Shown here piece by piece: positions 9,363-17,101 of a stretch of DNA of 64,000 bases. The notes beneath the pieces are model-generated. The model saw only the letters and a program-made list of their open reading frames with translations. It searched no databases and had not been told where the DNA came from. How positions within the stretch are numbered: the stretch's first letter is position 1; the number at the start of each line of letters is the position of its first letter. The translations under genes were made by a program, and so were the position numbers. The DNA is from Oligoflexus sp. (GTDB lineage Bacteria; Bdellovibrionota_B; Oligoflexia; Oligoflexales; Oligoflexaceae): positions 62,001 to 126,000 of the forward strand of contig NZ_DASTAT010000140.1 in assembly GCF_035712445.1 (NCBI RefSeq), in the 5' to 3' direction.

Positions 9363-9716
9363 GTAAGTAGGCCCTCCGGGAGCCATCCTCACTTTCGCGT
9401 CAAAGCTCTTATCCCAAGTGGATTTGTCCGGCTTCTGTCGACATCCCATTCATTCACAAATTATGGCTATGCCCCGGGGCTTTGGGCCCAATCCGCTCGT
9501 TCTCATGAACGAAATGGAATTGAAGGACGCCTTTGCAATGCCAGTTCAGTTTGAGTTGCCAATAGGACATATATAAGTGGCTCCAATGATCGTGCGGGCA
9601 GCTGGCTACTCTATACTGAGAGTAATAGTGTCAGTATGTTACGCCTCACTGCAATAAATACCCAGGGTTTATGTCTCAACCACCGTCTTCTTCACTTTGC
9701 TAAAGAGAGTCAAAAA
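9363..9716. other. Intergenic stretch before the lipoprotein pair
   Basis: No gene is seen here. TATACT at 9612-9617 could be a -10 box for the lipoprotein at 9717, but no good -35 box lies at the right distance. Composition is more AT-rich than in the flanking genes. Confidence 0.5.
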
Positions 9717-11075
9717 ATGAAGTATTCCAAGTTTGTCGTACTTTCCCTAGTCCTCGTCAGCGCCTGCGGTAAAGAGACCAAAACAAAAACCGTGGTCGTC
9801 CAGGATCCCGAGCAAAGTAAACGTATCGCCGAACTGGAAGCGGAGAATAATGCCAGCGAGACTGCGCTTGCGCAAAAAGAAGCCGATGTTAAGGCGCGTA
9901 TCGAAGCGGCCGTCAGTCAAGCCACCGAAGGCCTCGTGAATAAGCAAGAGGTCGATAAACTCGTCAGCGCTGCAGTCGAAAATGCTTTGAAGGACAAGCC
10001 GAGCGAAGAGCAAATTCAAGACAGAATCAAGAAAGCTGTTGCGGAAGCGCTTAAAGACACTGTTACGCCCTCGCAAGTGGAAGAACGTATCAATGCTGCG
10101 GTTGCAGAAGCCCTAAAGAAACGTCCCAGCGACGAAGAAATCCAAAAGAGAATCAACGCTGCCGTGGAGTTGGCCACCGCTGGCCTTTCGAATCCAGAAC
10201 AGGTCAAGGCCGCAGTGGATAAAGCCGTGGCCGAGGCTCTGGCCAACACAACAACTGAAGAAGGCATTCTGAAAAGAATCGCTGACGCCGTCGCCGATGC
10301 TGTCAAAGGCCTCGTTCCCGAAGCGGACGTCGCTGGACGTATCAATAAGGCTGTCGATGAAGCATTGAAAGCTCGTCCGAGCGACGAAGAAATCCAAAAG
10401 AGAATCAACGCTGCTGTGGAGTCGGCTACTGCTGGCCTTTCGAATCCAGATCAGGTCAAAGCCGCAGTGGATAAAGCCGTGGCCGCGGCCTTGGCACTTG
10501 TGCCGACGGAAGCTGAAATTCAAGAGCGTATTAAAGCTGAAATCACAGCAGCCCTGGCCGGTGCCGTCCCCGAGACCGCCGTCGTCGAGCGTATCAACAA
10601 AGCCGTTTCGGAGGCCCTGAAACAGTCTTTGCTGGCTCGTCAACTCGAAGCTGCCAAGCGATTTGTGAACCTTGTCCAAAGCCGAAAAGGTATTATACAC
10701 GCTGAAAATTCCAGCGGAGCTCTGGTGCCTACGGAAGTCACTTACTCCTTCAAGCTGGATGAAAGCAAACCATGTCAGCTCACCTTGACTGAAAAAATCA
10801 AACTGAACGGTTGGTCCTACACTTACTTCCTGAAGGTCGACAAAAACTATCGCTCGGATGTTATCAGGACCGAGGAAGGAGCAACGAAAATGGCAGGTAT
10901 GAACCTGTTCCTCAACGGCTGGCTTCCTAACATCGCCTTCGAGGCCAATATCGATGGTGAAGTGACCTCCGATTTCGGCAAAGGTCCGTTCCTGAGTTTC
11001 AAAGCTGCCGAAATCGACTTTGTCAACTCGCTCGATAAATCCTTCGGCCTTCTGGTCGACGAGTGCGGCCGCTAA
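9717..11075 (+). CDS. Lipoprotein with long Ala-rich helical repeats
   Basis: The start ATG 9717 gives a clean lipoprotein signal, MKYSKFVVLSLVLVSAC, lipidated at Cys17; the upstream in-frame ATG at 9636 would add an unlikely 27-residue leader. Residues about 30-320 are imperfect helical repeats built on units such as RPSDEEIQKRINAAV and QVKAAVDKAVAEAL, predicted to form an extended rod or coiled coil. A C-terminal region of about 130 residues looks globular and strand-rich, with two Cys that could form a disulfide. One 84-residue repeat is also conserved at DNA level (10129-10245 against 10381-10497). It is followed after 30 bp by a cysteine-protease lipoprotein and probably shares its transcript. 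The function is unknown; a periplasmic spacer or scaffold fits. Confidence 0.83.
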   Translation: MKYSKFVVLSLVLVSACGKETKTKTVVVQDPEQSKRIAELEAENNASETALAQKEADVKARIEAAVSQATEGLVNKQEVDKLVSAAVENALKDKPSEEQIQDRIKKAVAEALKDTVTPSQVEERINAAVAEALKKRPSDEEIQKRINAAVELATAGLSNPEQVKAAVDKAVAEALANTTTEEGILKRIADAVADAVKGLVPEADVAGRINKAVDEALKARPSDEEIQKRINAAVESATAGLSNPDQVKAAVDKAVAAALALVPTEAEIQERIKAEITAALAGAVPETAVVERINKAVSEALKQSLLARQLEAAKRFVNLVQSRKGIIHAENSSGALVPTEVTYSFKLDESKPCQLTLTEKIKLNGWSYTYFLKVDKNYRSDVIRTEEGATKMAGMNLFLNGWLPNIAFEANIDGEVTSDFGKGPFLSFKAAEIDFVNSLDKSFGLLVDECGR

Positions 11076-11105
11076 TTTCAAACAAAACGATAAAGGTGAA
11101 TAGAT

Positions 11106-12383
11106 ATGCAAAACACAGTTCAAGTAAGTCGCGTTCTTTATAAGTCGATCAGCTGCCTGCTTTTGAGTTCCGCACTGCTGAGCGCCTGCCAGGATACCAC
11201 GTCGACGAGTTCCCCCAGCGTGACCGAAGTCGGAGGCACGCGCAGCAAACGTCAATCGATTGGCAACTGCTGGCTCTATTCCCAGGCCAGCTGGCTGGAA
11301 TCCCTTTATTTCTCGAATCATAATGCTCATGTCGACGTTTCGGAGTCTTACTGGACTTACTGGGACTGGTATACGAGGTTAACCCAGGACTCTTACGAGG
11401 AGCTGGGAACCGCGAAAGATGAGGGTGGCATCAAATCTTTTGAATTCAACACAGGCGGTTCGTGGAACCGGGCTGTCTATCTCATGTCCAACTATGGCTT
11501 TTTGAGTGAAGCCCAGTTTGGTGTGGATGACTATAAAACAGAAAAGTCGGCCCTGCAGGCCGCGGCCCTGGTCGAAGTTCAAAAGGCTCTGCTCGAAGGC
11601 GGGGAACTTTTTAAGGCCGAAGATCGCACCAAGGAAAAAGTAACCGCGTTCCTTAACAAAGTATTCAAAGTCAACATGGACGACCTGCTTCCGCAAGCCG
11701 TGAAAAACCTGCAGAATGTTGAGATCGCCAACGGCCCTGTGAAGAAAGTCCTGGTCGAAGATCCAGCCAATAGCGGCGAGAGTGCGAGCCAGGAGTATAA
11801 ATTCGTTCCGAAGTCGAAGGTTAAAGTTGCTCAGGCCATACAAACGGAATGGAGAACGGTTGGCTTTCCTTCTGCCGAAGGTGTTACCACGGCCGAAGGC
11901 CTCACGCCTGAAACCATTGCAGCTCGTCGCGCGATATTCAAACGCGTGATGCGTGCCTTGAACGATCGTCAACCTGTTCTTATGAGCGTTCACGTATTCT
12001 TCAACGGTCTGAGAGCCGACCCTGCCACGCGTCGGGGAATATTCGATTACAACACCTTGAGCCAGAACCTGCCCAGCCTGCCTGCTGACCAAGGCGGTCA
12101 TATGGTTTTGTTAACCGACTATACCGTGAAGAATGCTCCTGGCGTCGGCAATCTCGGACGGGGCGATAAAAGTGAGGAAGAGAAGCTTGCCGCCCTTGAA
12201 GGCGAATTGGCAACTTTCGTCAGCAAGAACAGTTGGGGTTTTGCCCGTGGTCCCAGAGGCCTCTTTGATGGCGAGTCGGACTTCACGGCTGACTACCTGA
12301 CGCTGCCAGCCGAGAAAACATACGGTGAAGAGAAAGTATTCGGCTCGACTGTGAGCAGTTTCGTCCTCCCGCGCGGTTATTAA
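11106..12383 (+). CDS. Lipoprotein with papain-like cysteine peptidase domain
   Basis: The 425-aa protein has a lipoprotein signal ending LLSAC (Cys28). All three elements of a papain-fold active site can be seen: SIGNCWLYS with nucleophile Cys55, GGHMVLLTDY with His332, and KNSWGF with Asn375. This C...H...N order is that of peptidase clan CA (C1-like). The catalytic Cys lies only 27 residues after the lipid anchor, so there is no obvious propeptide. The spacing between Cys and His is long and holds an unrecognised insertion at about residues 140-270. It is probably a membrane-anchored envelope or surface protease. It is cotranscribed with the repeat lipoprotein upstream and is closed by a hairpin at 12401. 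The substrate is unknown. Confidence 0.85.
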   Translation: MQNTVQVSRVLYKSISCLLLSSALLSACQDTTSTSSPSVTEVGGTRSKRQSIGNCWLYSQASWLESLYFSNHNAHVDVSESYWTYWDWYTRLTQDSYEELGTAKDEGGIKSFEFNTGGSWNRAVYLMSNYGFLSEAQFGVDDYKTEKSALQAAALVEVQKALLEGGELFKAEDRTKEKVTAFLNKVFKVNMDDLLPQAVKNLQNVEIANGPVKKVLVEDPANSGESASQEYKFVPKSKVKVAQAIQTEWRTVGFPSAEGVTTAEGLTPETIAARRAIFKRVMRALNDRQPVLMSVHVFFNGLRADPATRRGIFDYNTLSQNLPSLPADQGGHMVLLTDYTVKNAPGVGNLGRGDKSEEEKLAALEGELATFVSKNSWGFARGPRGLFDGESDFTADYLTLPAEKTYGEEKVFGSTVSSFVLPRGY

Positions 12384-12400
12384 TTCCCAAAGGTATACTG

Positions 12401-12440
12401 TCCTGGAGAAGCATCTCCAGGACACGCCTCGCCTTTTTTT
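12401..12440 (+). terminator. Terminator of the lipoprotein pair
   Basis: A perfect 9-bp stem, TCCTGGAGA (12401-12409) with TCTCCAGGA (12414-12422), closes a 4-nt loop. The T-run (12434-12440) comes 11 nt later, so it may act as a hairpin plus delayed U-tract. Confidence 0.55.
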
Positions 12441-12568
12441 GATGGAAACCTGCCCACGGGTCTTTCGAGGCCGCATATGCCGTTGTTCATGATCTCTCAG
12501 CCTCTCTAGGCCGCCGGCGCCTCCCATATAGGCATCAGCAACGTCATGCGGATCCTTGGCGATATTCC

Positions 12569-12759
12569 GGCCCCGGCCTTTGCCGTGCGTCCGGGTGTGG
12601 TCGCAACGCAGCTGGGTCGTGATTATCCTGGTTGGCTGATGTCGATGGCCAAGGTTTTTATGATGACGCCGGAAAATGGAGCGGGACTTCGCTTTATGTG
12701 GCGACTGAGCCGGGCAGAAAAGAAGGCCGCGGCCGAGGCGCGCTCTTACGGTCTGATCG
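12569..12759 (+). pseudogene. Broken copy of the 3' end of the dehydrogenase gene
   Basis: Bases 12569-12716 match 8959-9106 of the intact dehydrogenase almost base for base. The copy has a 1-nt deletion near 12682 that shifts the frame, and about 40 nt are lost after 12715 before the match resumes at AAAAGAAGGCCGCG. The 5' two thirds of the gene are absent. It is a duplication scar, not a gene. Its end overlaps the 3' end of the opposite-strand solute-binding protein gene, whose stop lies in the copied sequence. Confidence 0.85.
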
Positions 12760-13501
12760 CAAGTGGATGCCTTTTGATGACCTCAGCATAGGCTCCTTCC
12801 GCTTTGATCAATTCAATCCCTCGCTCATAATCCCTGGCTAACTCTGCGCTCTGCGGCAGGGATTTGGGAAAGACCAGATAGGCCTTGTCTTCAATATAAG
12901 CGGGACGCAACGTGATGATATCATCCTCGGCCCCTGGAAACTCGGTGCTGAGATAGTAATGCAGCACCTCCGGGACGGCCAGATAAAGATCAATGCGGCC
13001 ACGCATGAGCATCTGCATGCTCTGCTGAATGGACGAGTTCTCATAGACTTTGAGACAGCCTGATTCGAGCAGAGGGCGCCGGTGAAAGGATCCGATCAGG
13101 ATGCCCACTGTCGCGGGACAGAGGCTCTTCAGGCCTTTGAATGGCCCCGTTCGTGAGCCTTTGAGTGCGTGAAAATAGGAATATGTGCGCCAGGCATATT
13201 GCGGATAGATGAAATCAAGAGTCCGCTCCTCCACATAGGATGCGCCGAGCAGCGCATCGTAACGACCTTTTCGGGTCATTTCGAGGGCTCTTTTCCACGG
13301 TAAAATCACAAATTCGGTTTCGTAGCCCACCCTCTTCAAGGCTTCGCTCGTAATATCCGCCAGTAAACCATTGCGTTCCATATCGGAACTTGTGAGTGGC
13401 GCCCATTCCGTGGCGGCAATGGTCAGCTTCTGCGTTTTCGCAAAACCTTCGGGCATGAGCGTGAAGAACGCAAGTGTAAGCTTGAGCAGACGATAATACA
13501 T
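12746..13501 (-). CDS. Periplasmic solute-binding protein, family 3-like
   Basis: From ATG 13501 (GAGG upstream) the 251-aa protein has a signal peptide of about 22 residues ending GFA, followed by KLTIAATEWAPLTS and GLLADITSEALKRVGY. This is the typical opening of family 3 extracellular solute-binding proteins. Later segments such as GRYDALLGASYVEERTLDF and LRPAYIEDKAYLVFPK fit the two-lobe fold. No permease or ATPase lies next to it, so it may be a stand-alone binding or sensing protein, as is common for such paralogues. The longer frame upstream of 13501 lacks a signal and is unlikely to be used. Confidence 0.83.
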   Translation of the reverse strand: MYYRLLKLTLAFFTLMPEGFAKTQKLTIAATEWAPLTSSDMERNGLLADITSEALKRVGYETEFVILPWKRALEMTRKGRYDALLGASYVEERTLDFIYPQYAWRTYSYFHALKGSRTGPFKGLKSLCPATVGILIGSFHRRPLLESGCLKVYENSSIQQSMQMLMRGRIDLYLAVPEVLHYYLSTEFPGAEDDIITLRPAYIEDKAYLVFPKSLPQSAELARDYERGIELIKAEGAYAEVIKRHPLAIRP

Positions 13502-13593
13502 AACGCGCCTCACCGAGTCATCCGATTGGCCCAGCGTGGAAGTTAACATGGAATTTTCGAAGTTGGCACGAAGAGAAGAGCACAAATGCATAA

Positions 13594-13614
13594 AGACCCG
13601 TGGGGTGCGGGTCT
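13594..13614 (-). terminator. Hairpin downstream of the 13672-16319 minus-strand genes
   Basis: AGACCCG (13594-13600) pairs with CGGGTCT (13608-13614) around a 7-nt loop. On the minus strand it is followed by TTATGCATTT, a weak U-tract. Confidence 0.45.
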
Positions 13615-13671
13615 CTTATCATTTTCGCGAAGCGCAGAGAAGGAGTCACGGACCGACAGGACGACAGGACT

Positions 13672-14022
13672 TTAGCCTTCCAGTTTATCGACGATCACCT
13701 GCACGAGCTCACCGGGTTTACTGTAGAACTCGGCAAAGGAATAGGTTTCGAGGAACCATTCACTGACCGGATCGTGCTCGGCTTCACGGGTTTTTTTCAC
13801 GAGCTGCGGATATGTGCTGGTCAGCTCCAGCATACGGGCGAGCACGCCAGCGGCTTCAGGCTTGGCGCTCGGATATTTTTTACGAAGATAACGAATCATC
13901 AGGCTGATCAGCACGGGATCGAGTTTTTCAGCCAGAAAATAGAGATCGTTGGTTGGCAGCGAGCCCGCCTCTAATCCATCCAACCAACGGAGACTCTCGC
14001 GAACTTGAACCTGTGCATCCAT
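13672..14022 (-). CDS. Conserved-looking hypothetical protein, 116 aa
   Basis: ATG 14022 follows AAGGAG at good spacing; the longer frame from 14058 would overlap the preceding gene. The 116-residue soluble, helix-rich product (MDAQVQVRESLRWLDGLE, later VLISLMIRYLRKKYP) has no signal peptide and no motif I recognise. It starts 13 bp after the Omp85-family gene and is probably the last gene of the hldD-omp operon. Charge and hydrophobic pattern look like a genuine folded protein. Confidence 0.7.
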   Translation of the reverse strand: MDAQVQVRESLRWLDGLEAGSLPTNDLYFLAEKLDPVLISLMIRYLRKKYPSAKPEAAGVLARMLELTSTYPQLVKKTREAEHDPVSEWFLETYSFAEFYSKPGELVQVIVDKLEG

Positions 14023-14035
14023 GCTTACTTCTCCT

Positions 14036-15355
14036 TTACAAGGGACGATAGGGGTCAATGAATTGGTTCATACCGACCGATATACTGCTGGTGTTGGGCT
14101 CAGCCAGACTCCAGGCATAATCCACGCGGAAAACCAGTCGATTGACCTGCGGAACTGCCAGCCTCAGGCCTAAGCCTGCGCTCGCTCGATCGTTCTGTTT
14201 CCAATCCGAAAGTGCATACCCAGCCGCACCATAGTCGATATAGGTGGCGGCCTGCCACCAAACGTAACGGGAGCGGTGAAATATTTTCCGCAGCTCCAGG
14301 TTACCGTAGACCGCCTTATTTCCGTACATAACACCATCGGGTAGCCCACGAACCGAATCAAAGCCACCCAGAAAAAAGAGGCTCTGATAGGAACGATCAT
14401 CGCTCAATCCCAGCCATTCATGAAAGGCGAGATTCCAATCTTCGTCCCAAAGCCCGTACCAAAACAACTCCTGTTCCAGACTCGCCTGGTTTTTTTCCTC
14501 AGACCAGGTGGGTCCGGCATTCAGAAGGACGCGCAGACCCTGCAAATTCTGCTGCAGGACAGCCATATCATCATAAACCAGCCTGGCCAAGAGACGTTTC
14601 TGATTTATGGGGCGCAAATCAAAATCATCCACGCCCGGAGCAGGTTTCTCCGTTTGCCATCCCAGCTGATGCTGCTGCCTAAAATTCACACGCAGTCCGG
14701 CCTGCCAGGGACTGCGAGGATTCGAACTCAGAGGGACCAGCGCTTCGGCAACCACGGCTGTGGCGCTGCCATAAATTCGAGCAACTTCCTGATCCTCCCT
14801 ATCGTATACGCTACGAATGCGGTTGTCCCGCCAGAGTTCAAGATTTAAGTAATGACGACCCCCTCGCCAGCGCGGGGCACGGATCCACATGACCCCGCCG
14901 GTCGGGGCGGAGCCATAGGTTCGGCTTTCTGCACCCATGGTCCAAAGACTGCCAAAAGAATGGGTGTCATAAATGCCGGCGACAATCAGCGGTGTTCCAC
15001 CCCCAAAGGCCCCGCGAATCACAGGAATAACGGTCCATTTTTCCCTGGCATCTATTTCGAGTTGATAGGCTCCTGGGTCCTTCTCCAATTCCTTCAAATG
15101 CACGGATACATCCTGAAAGACCTGAGTCGTGAGAAGGCGGGTTTTGAGCGTGTCGATGTCCGCGCCGCTCAGATCGCAGGGACATTGAAGCCCTGCATAT
15201 TCCATGAGCCAATTGATATTGGTGCGGCCCAGACCTTTGATTTCAATCTGCTGAATATGGAAGTTGCCGCCTTGCGCAAAAGCCGCAGACGAGCAACCGA
15301 TCCAGCCGAGAATCAGCAGGCCATGCTTTCGGATGAAATCAAAGATAGGGATCAC
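14036..15355 (-). CDS. Outer-membrane protein with POTRA and Omp85/BamA-type barrel
   Basis: The 439-aa protein has a signal peptide ending AAFAQ, then one POTRA domain at about residues 32-110 (FHIQQIEIKGLGRTNINWL, with a TTQVFQDVSV strand). The rest is a C-terminal 16-strand-type surface antigen barrel containing GGFDSVRGLPDG, the loop 6 VRGF/Y-like motif of Omp85 proteins. It is much shorter than BamA, which has five POTRA repeats, so it may be a TamA-like or patatin-associated Omp85 paralogue. It overlaps hldD by 17 bp and is translated with it. Confidence 0.86.
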   Translation of the reverse strand: MIPIFDFIRKHGLLILGWIGCSSAAFAQGGNFHIQQIEIKGLGRTNINWLMEYAGLQCPCDLSGADIDTLKTRLLTTQVFQDVSVHLKELEKDPGAYQLEIDAREKWTVIPVIRGAFGGGTPLIVAGIYDTHSFGSLWTMGAESRTYGSAPTGGVMWIRAPRWRGGRHYLNLELWRDNRIRSVYDREDQEVARIYGSATAVVAEALVPLSSNPRSPWQAGLRVNFRQQHQLGWQTEKPAPGVDDFDLRPINQKRLLARLVYDDMAVLQQNLQGLRVLLNAGPTWSEEKNQASLEQELFWYGLWDEDWNLAFHEWLGLSDDRSYQSLFFLGGFDSVRGLPDGVMYGNKAVYGNLELRKIFHRSRYVWWQAATYIDYGAAGYALSDWKQNDRASAGLGLRLAVPQVNRLVFRVDYAWSLAEPNTSSISVGMNQFIDPYRPL

Positions 15356-16319
15356 CCTGATTGAGATAGTGTCTGACGTAGTCGTTCACACCGTCTTCCA
15401 GACTGTAAAAGGGCTCCTGATATCCGGCCACGGAACGCAGTTTGTTCAGATCAGCTTCCGTGAAGTATTGATACTGGTTTTGCAGGCTCGAAGGCATTTC
15501 AATCCATTCGAACTTCGGCTTTTTATCGAGGGCCGCGAAGACCGCGCGACCAAGGTCGGCGAACGTCCGTGCCTGGCCGGTGCCAAGGTTATAAAGGCCC
15601 GAAGGGATGCGGCGATGTTCCTTCCAGAAATGCAGCATGACCTTCACCACGTCCTTCACATAGACGAAGTCGCGGCGCTGTTCACCGTGTTCGATGTCGG
15701 GACGATGGGATTTGAAAAGGCGCAGGCTGCTCTTGTCACGAACCTGGGGAAAGGCATGGTAGACAACGCTGGCCTGTGGACCTTTGTGATATTCCTGGGG
15801 GCCGTAGACGTTGAAATATTTGAATCCATACCAAAAGGGCGGCGTTATTTTCTGCTTCAAGGCCCAGGCGTCAAAGAGCTGTTTGCTCCAGCCGTATTTA
15901 TTGATCGGGCGCAGTTCGGGAATGCGCTCGTGTTCGTCCAGGAAGGTCGATTCCTCGGCGCCATAGGTCGCGGCCGAAGAGGCATAAAGAAAGGGAATAT
16001 CGCGCTGCGCGCAGTAGTCCCAAAGTTTTTTGGTGAAGAGAACGTTGTTGTTCATCAGATAATCGGCATCACGCTCGGTGGTCGATGAGCAGGCGCCAAG
16101 ATGAAAGACGGCTTCGAAAAGGGGATGTCCCGCTTCATCGAGCCAGTTGAAAAGTTGATCCTTGGGAACCACGTAGTCAATACGGCGTTTTGCAAGATTC
16201 TTCCACTTGTCGCCCAAACCGAGGTGGTCTGAGACGATGATAGTGTGGTGACCTTTCTCATTGAGCGCCCAGACCAAGGCACTGCCAATGAAGCCAGCGC
16301 CGCCGGTGATCAGTATCAT
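15339..16319 (-). CDS. hldD: ADP-L-glycero-D-manno-heptose 6-epimerase
   Basis: The 326-aa extended SDR opens with ILITGGAGFIGSALVWALN, the NADP-binding glycine motif. It contains the catalytic YGWSKQLFD (YxxxK) and the HldD-specific stretch ACSSTTERDADYLM. It inverts C6 of ADP-D-glycero-D-manno-heptose to make the heptose used in the LPS inner core. Length matches the family. It is the first gene of a three-gene minus-strand operon with the Omp85-type protein and the 116-aa protein. Its presence supports a Gram-negative envelope with heptose-containing LPS. Confidence 0.94.
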   Translation of the reverse strand: MILITGGAGFIGSALVWALNEKGHHTIIVSDHLGLGDKWKNLAKRRIDYVVPKDQLFNWLDEAGHPLFEAVFHLGACSSTTERDADYLMNNNVLFTKKLWDYCAQRDIPFLYASSAATYGAEESTFLDEHERIPELRPINKYGWSKQLFDAWALKQKITPPFWYGFKYFNVYGPQEYHKGPQASVVYHAFPQVRDKSSLRLFKSHRPDIEHGEQRRDFVYVKDVVKVMLHFWKEHRRIPSGLYNLGTGQARTFADLGRAVFAALDKKPKFEWIEMPSSLQNQYQYFTEADLNKLRSVAGYQEPFYSLEDGVNDYVRHYLNQGDPYL

Positions 16320-16438
16320 CCTCTAAAACCCCTTTCTACAAGGCTTTTGCCAGCAGAACGGCTCGCGTTTGCAGGCCTAAATGATCTAGTATATACCTGC
16401 CTTGGCCGGAAATCGAAACTCCTTTGGCCAATAAAAAA

Positions 16439-16470
16439 CGGCACTCTCAAACGAGGTGCCGCTTTTTTTT
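16439..16470. terminator. Bidirectional terminator below the cytochrome c gene
   Basis: CGGCAC (16439-16444) pairs with GTGCCG (16456-16461), and CTC with GAG inside. Runs of T at 16463-16470 and A at 16433-16437 allow termination on either strand; on the minus strand it ends the cytochrome c message. Confidence 0.78.
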
Positions 16471-16487
16471 ATACAAGCACGGGTCGC

Positions 16488-16979
16488 TTACTTTTTAAAC
16501 GAGCGCACGTATTTGACGACTTCCGCGATCTCGGCATCGTTGAGTGCGGCTCCCCAGGGTGCCATGGTTGGGCTCAGACCGACGGACGCGCCGCCTTCCT
16601 TGATGACCTTGGTGATATGGGCGTCATCCACGGAAGCCTGCCACTTGGCATCTGTAAAGTTCCGCGGTTTGGGATTCATAGCGAGCGCGCCTGGGCCGCT
16701 GGCCGCACCATCGTTACCGTGACAGGCTGCGCAGAACTGATTGAATTTTTCCTGTCCAACCCCGCCACTGGCTCCACCGCTGCTGGCCACAGCTTTTGGT
16801 GCGGGCACCGATCCGTCAGGATTCAGTGTCTCGATAGCCTGATTGGCATTGGTCTCTTCCTGTTTGAAGCGCTCCTGTGCGGGCCGCGGGTCATGTTGGG
16901 CGGTACAGGATTTACAAGCGCTCAAGACCATCCCAACGGCAAGGGATGAAAGAGCCAATAGGGTGCGTCTGATTTTCAT
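16488..16979 (-). CDS. c-type cytochrome lipoprotein
   Basis: ATG 16979 follows AAAGGAG. The 163-aa product has a lipoprotein signal ending VLSAC, a low-complexity linker rich in Ala, Gly and Ser, and one class I cytochrome c domain. The heme motif is CAACH (in FCAACHGNDG), and a candidate distal Met lies in SPTMAPWG. It is a membrane-anchored periplasmic electron carrier, similar in plan to lipid-anchored mono-heme cytochromes that feed terminal oxidases. No oxidase genes are nearby. A longer frame to 17039 lacks the signal at its start. Confidence 0.9.
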   Translation of the reverse strand: MKIRRTLLALSSLAVGMVLSACKSCTAQHDPRPAQERFKQEETNANQAIETLNPDGSVPAPKAVASSGGASGGVGQEKFNQFCAACHGNDGAASGPGALAMNPKPRNFTDAKWQASVDDAHITKVIKEGGASVGLSPTMAPWGAALNDAEIAEVVKYVRSFKK

Positions 16980-17101
16980 GCTTTCTCCTTTTGATGCGGT
17001 CCAGGGAGCCATGTATAGCATATTCAACCGGGGCACCAAAGAAAAATACGGACGAAAACACGGCCCCAGTCGCCGGTTTTTAAGCCCTTTGGTGCGCTCG
17101 T

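Noticed and set aside
10113..11330. 405-codon minus-strand frame opposite the rod lipoprotein
   Set aside because: It spans two plus-strand genes with clear lipoprotein signals; its sequence is the reverse shadow of the Ala/Glu repeats.
12546..12841. Two short plus-strand frames as separate genes
   Set aside because: They are pieces of the frameshifted dehydrogenase copy and are annotated as one pseudogene.
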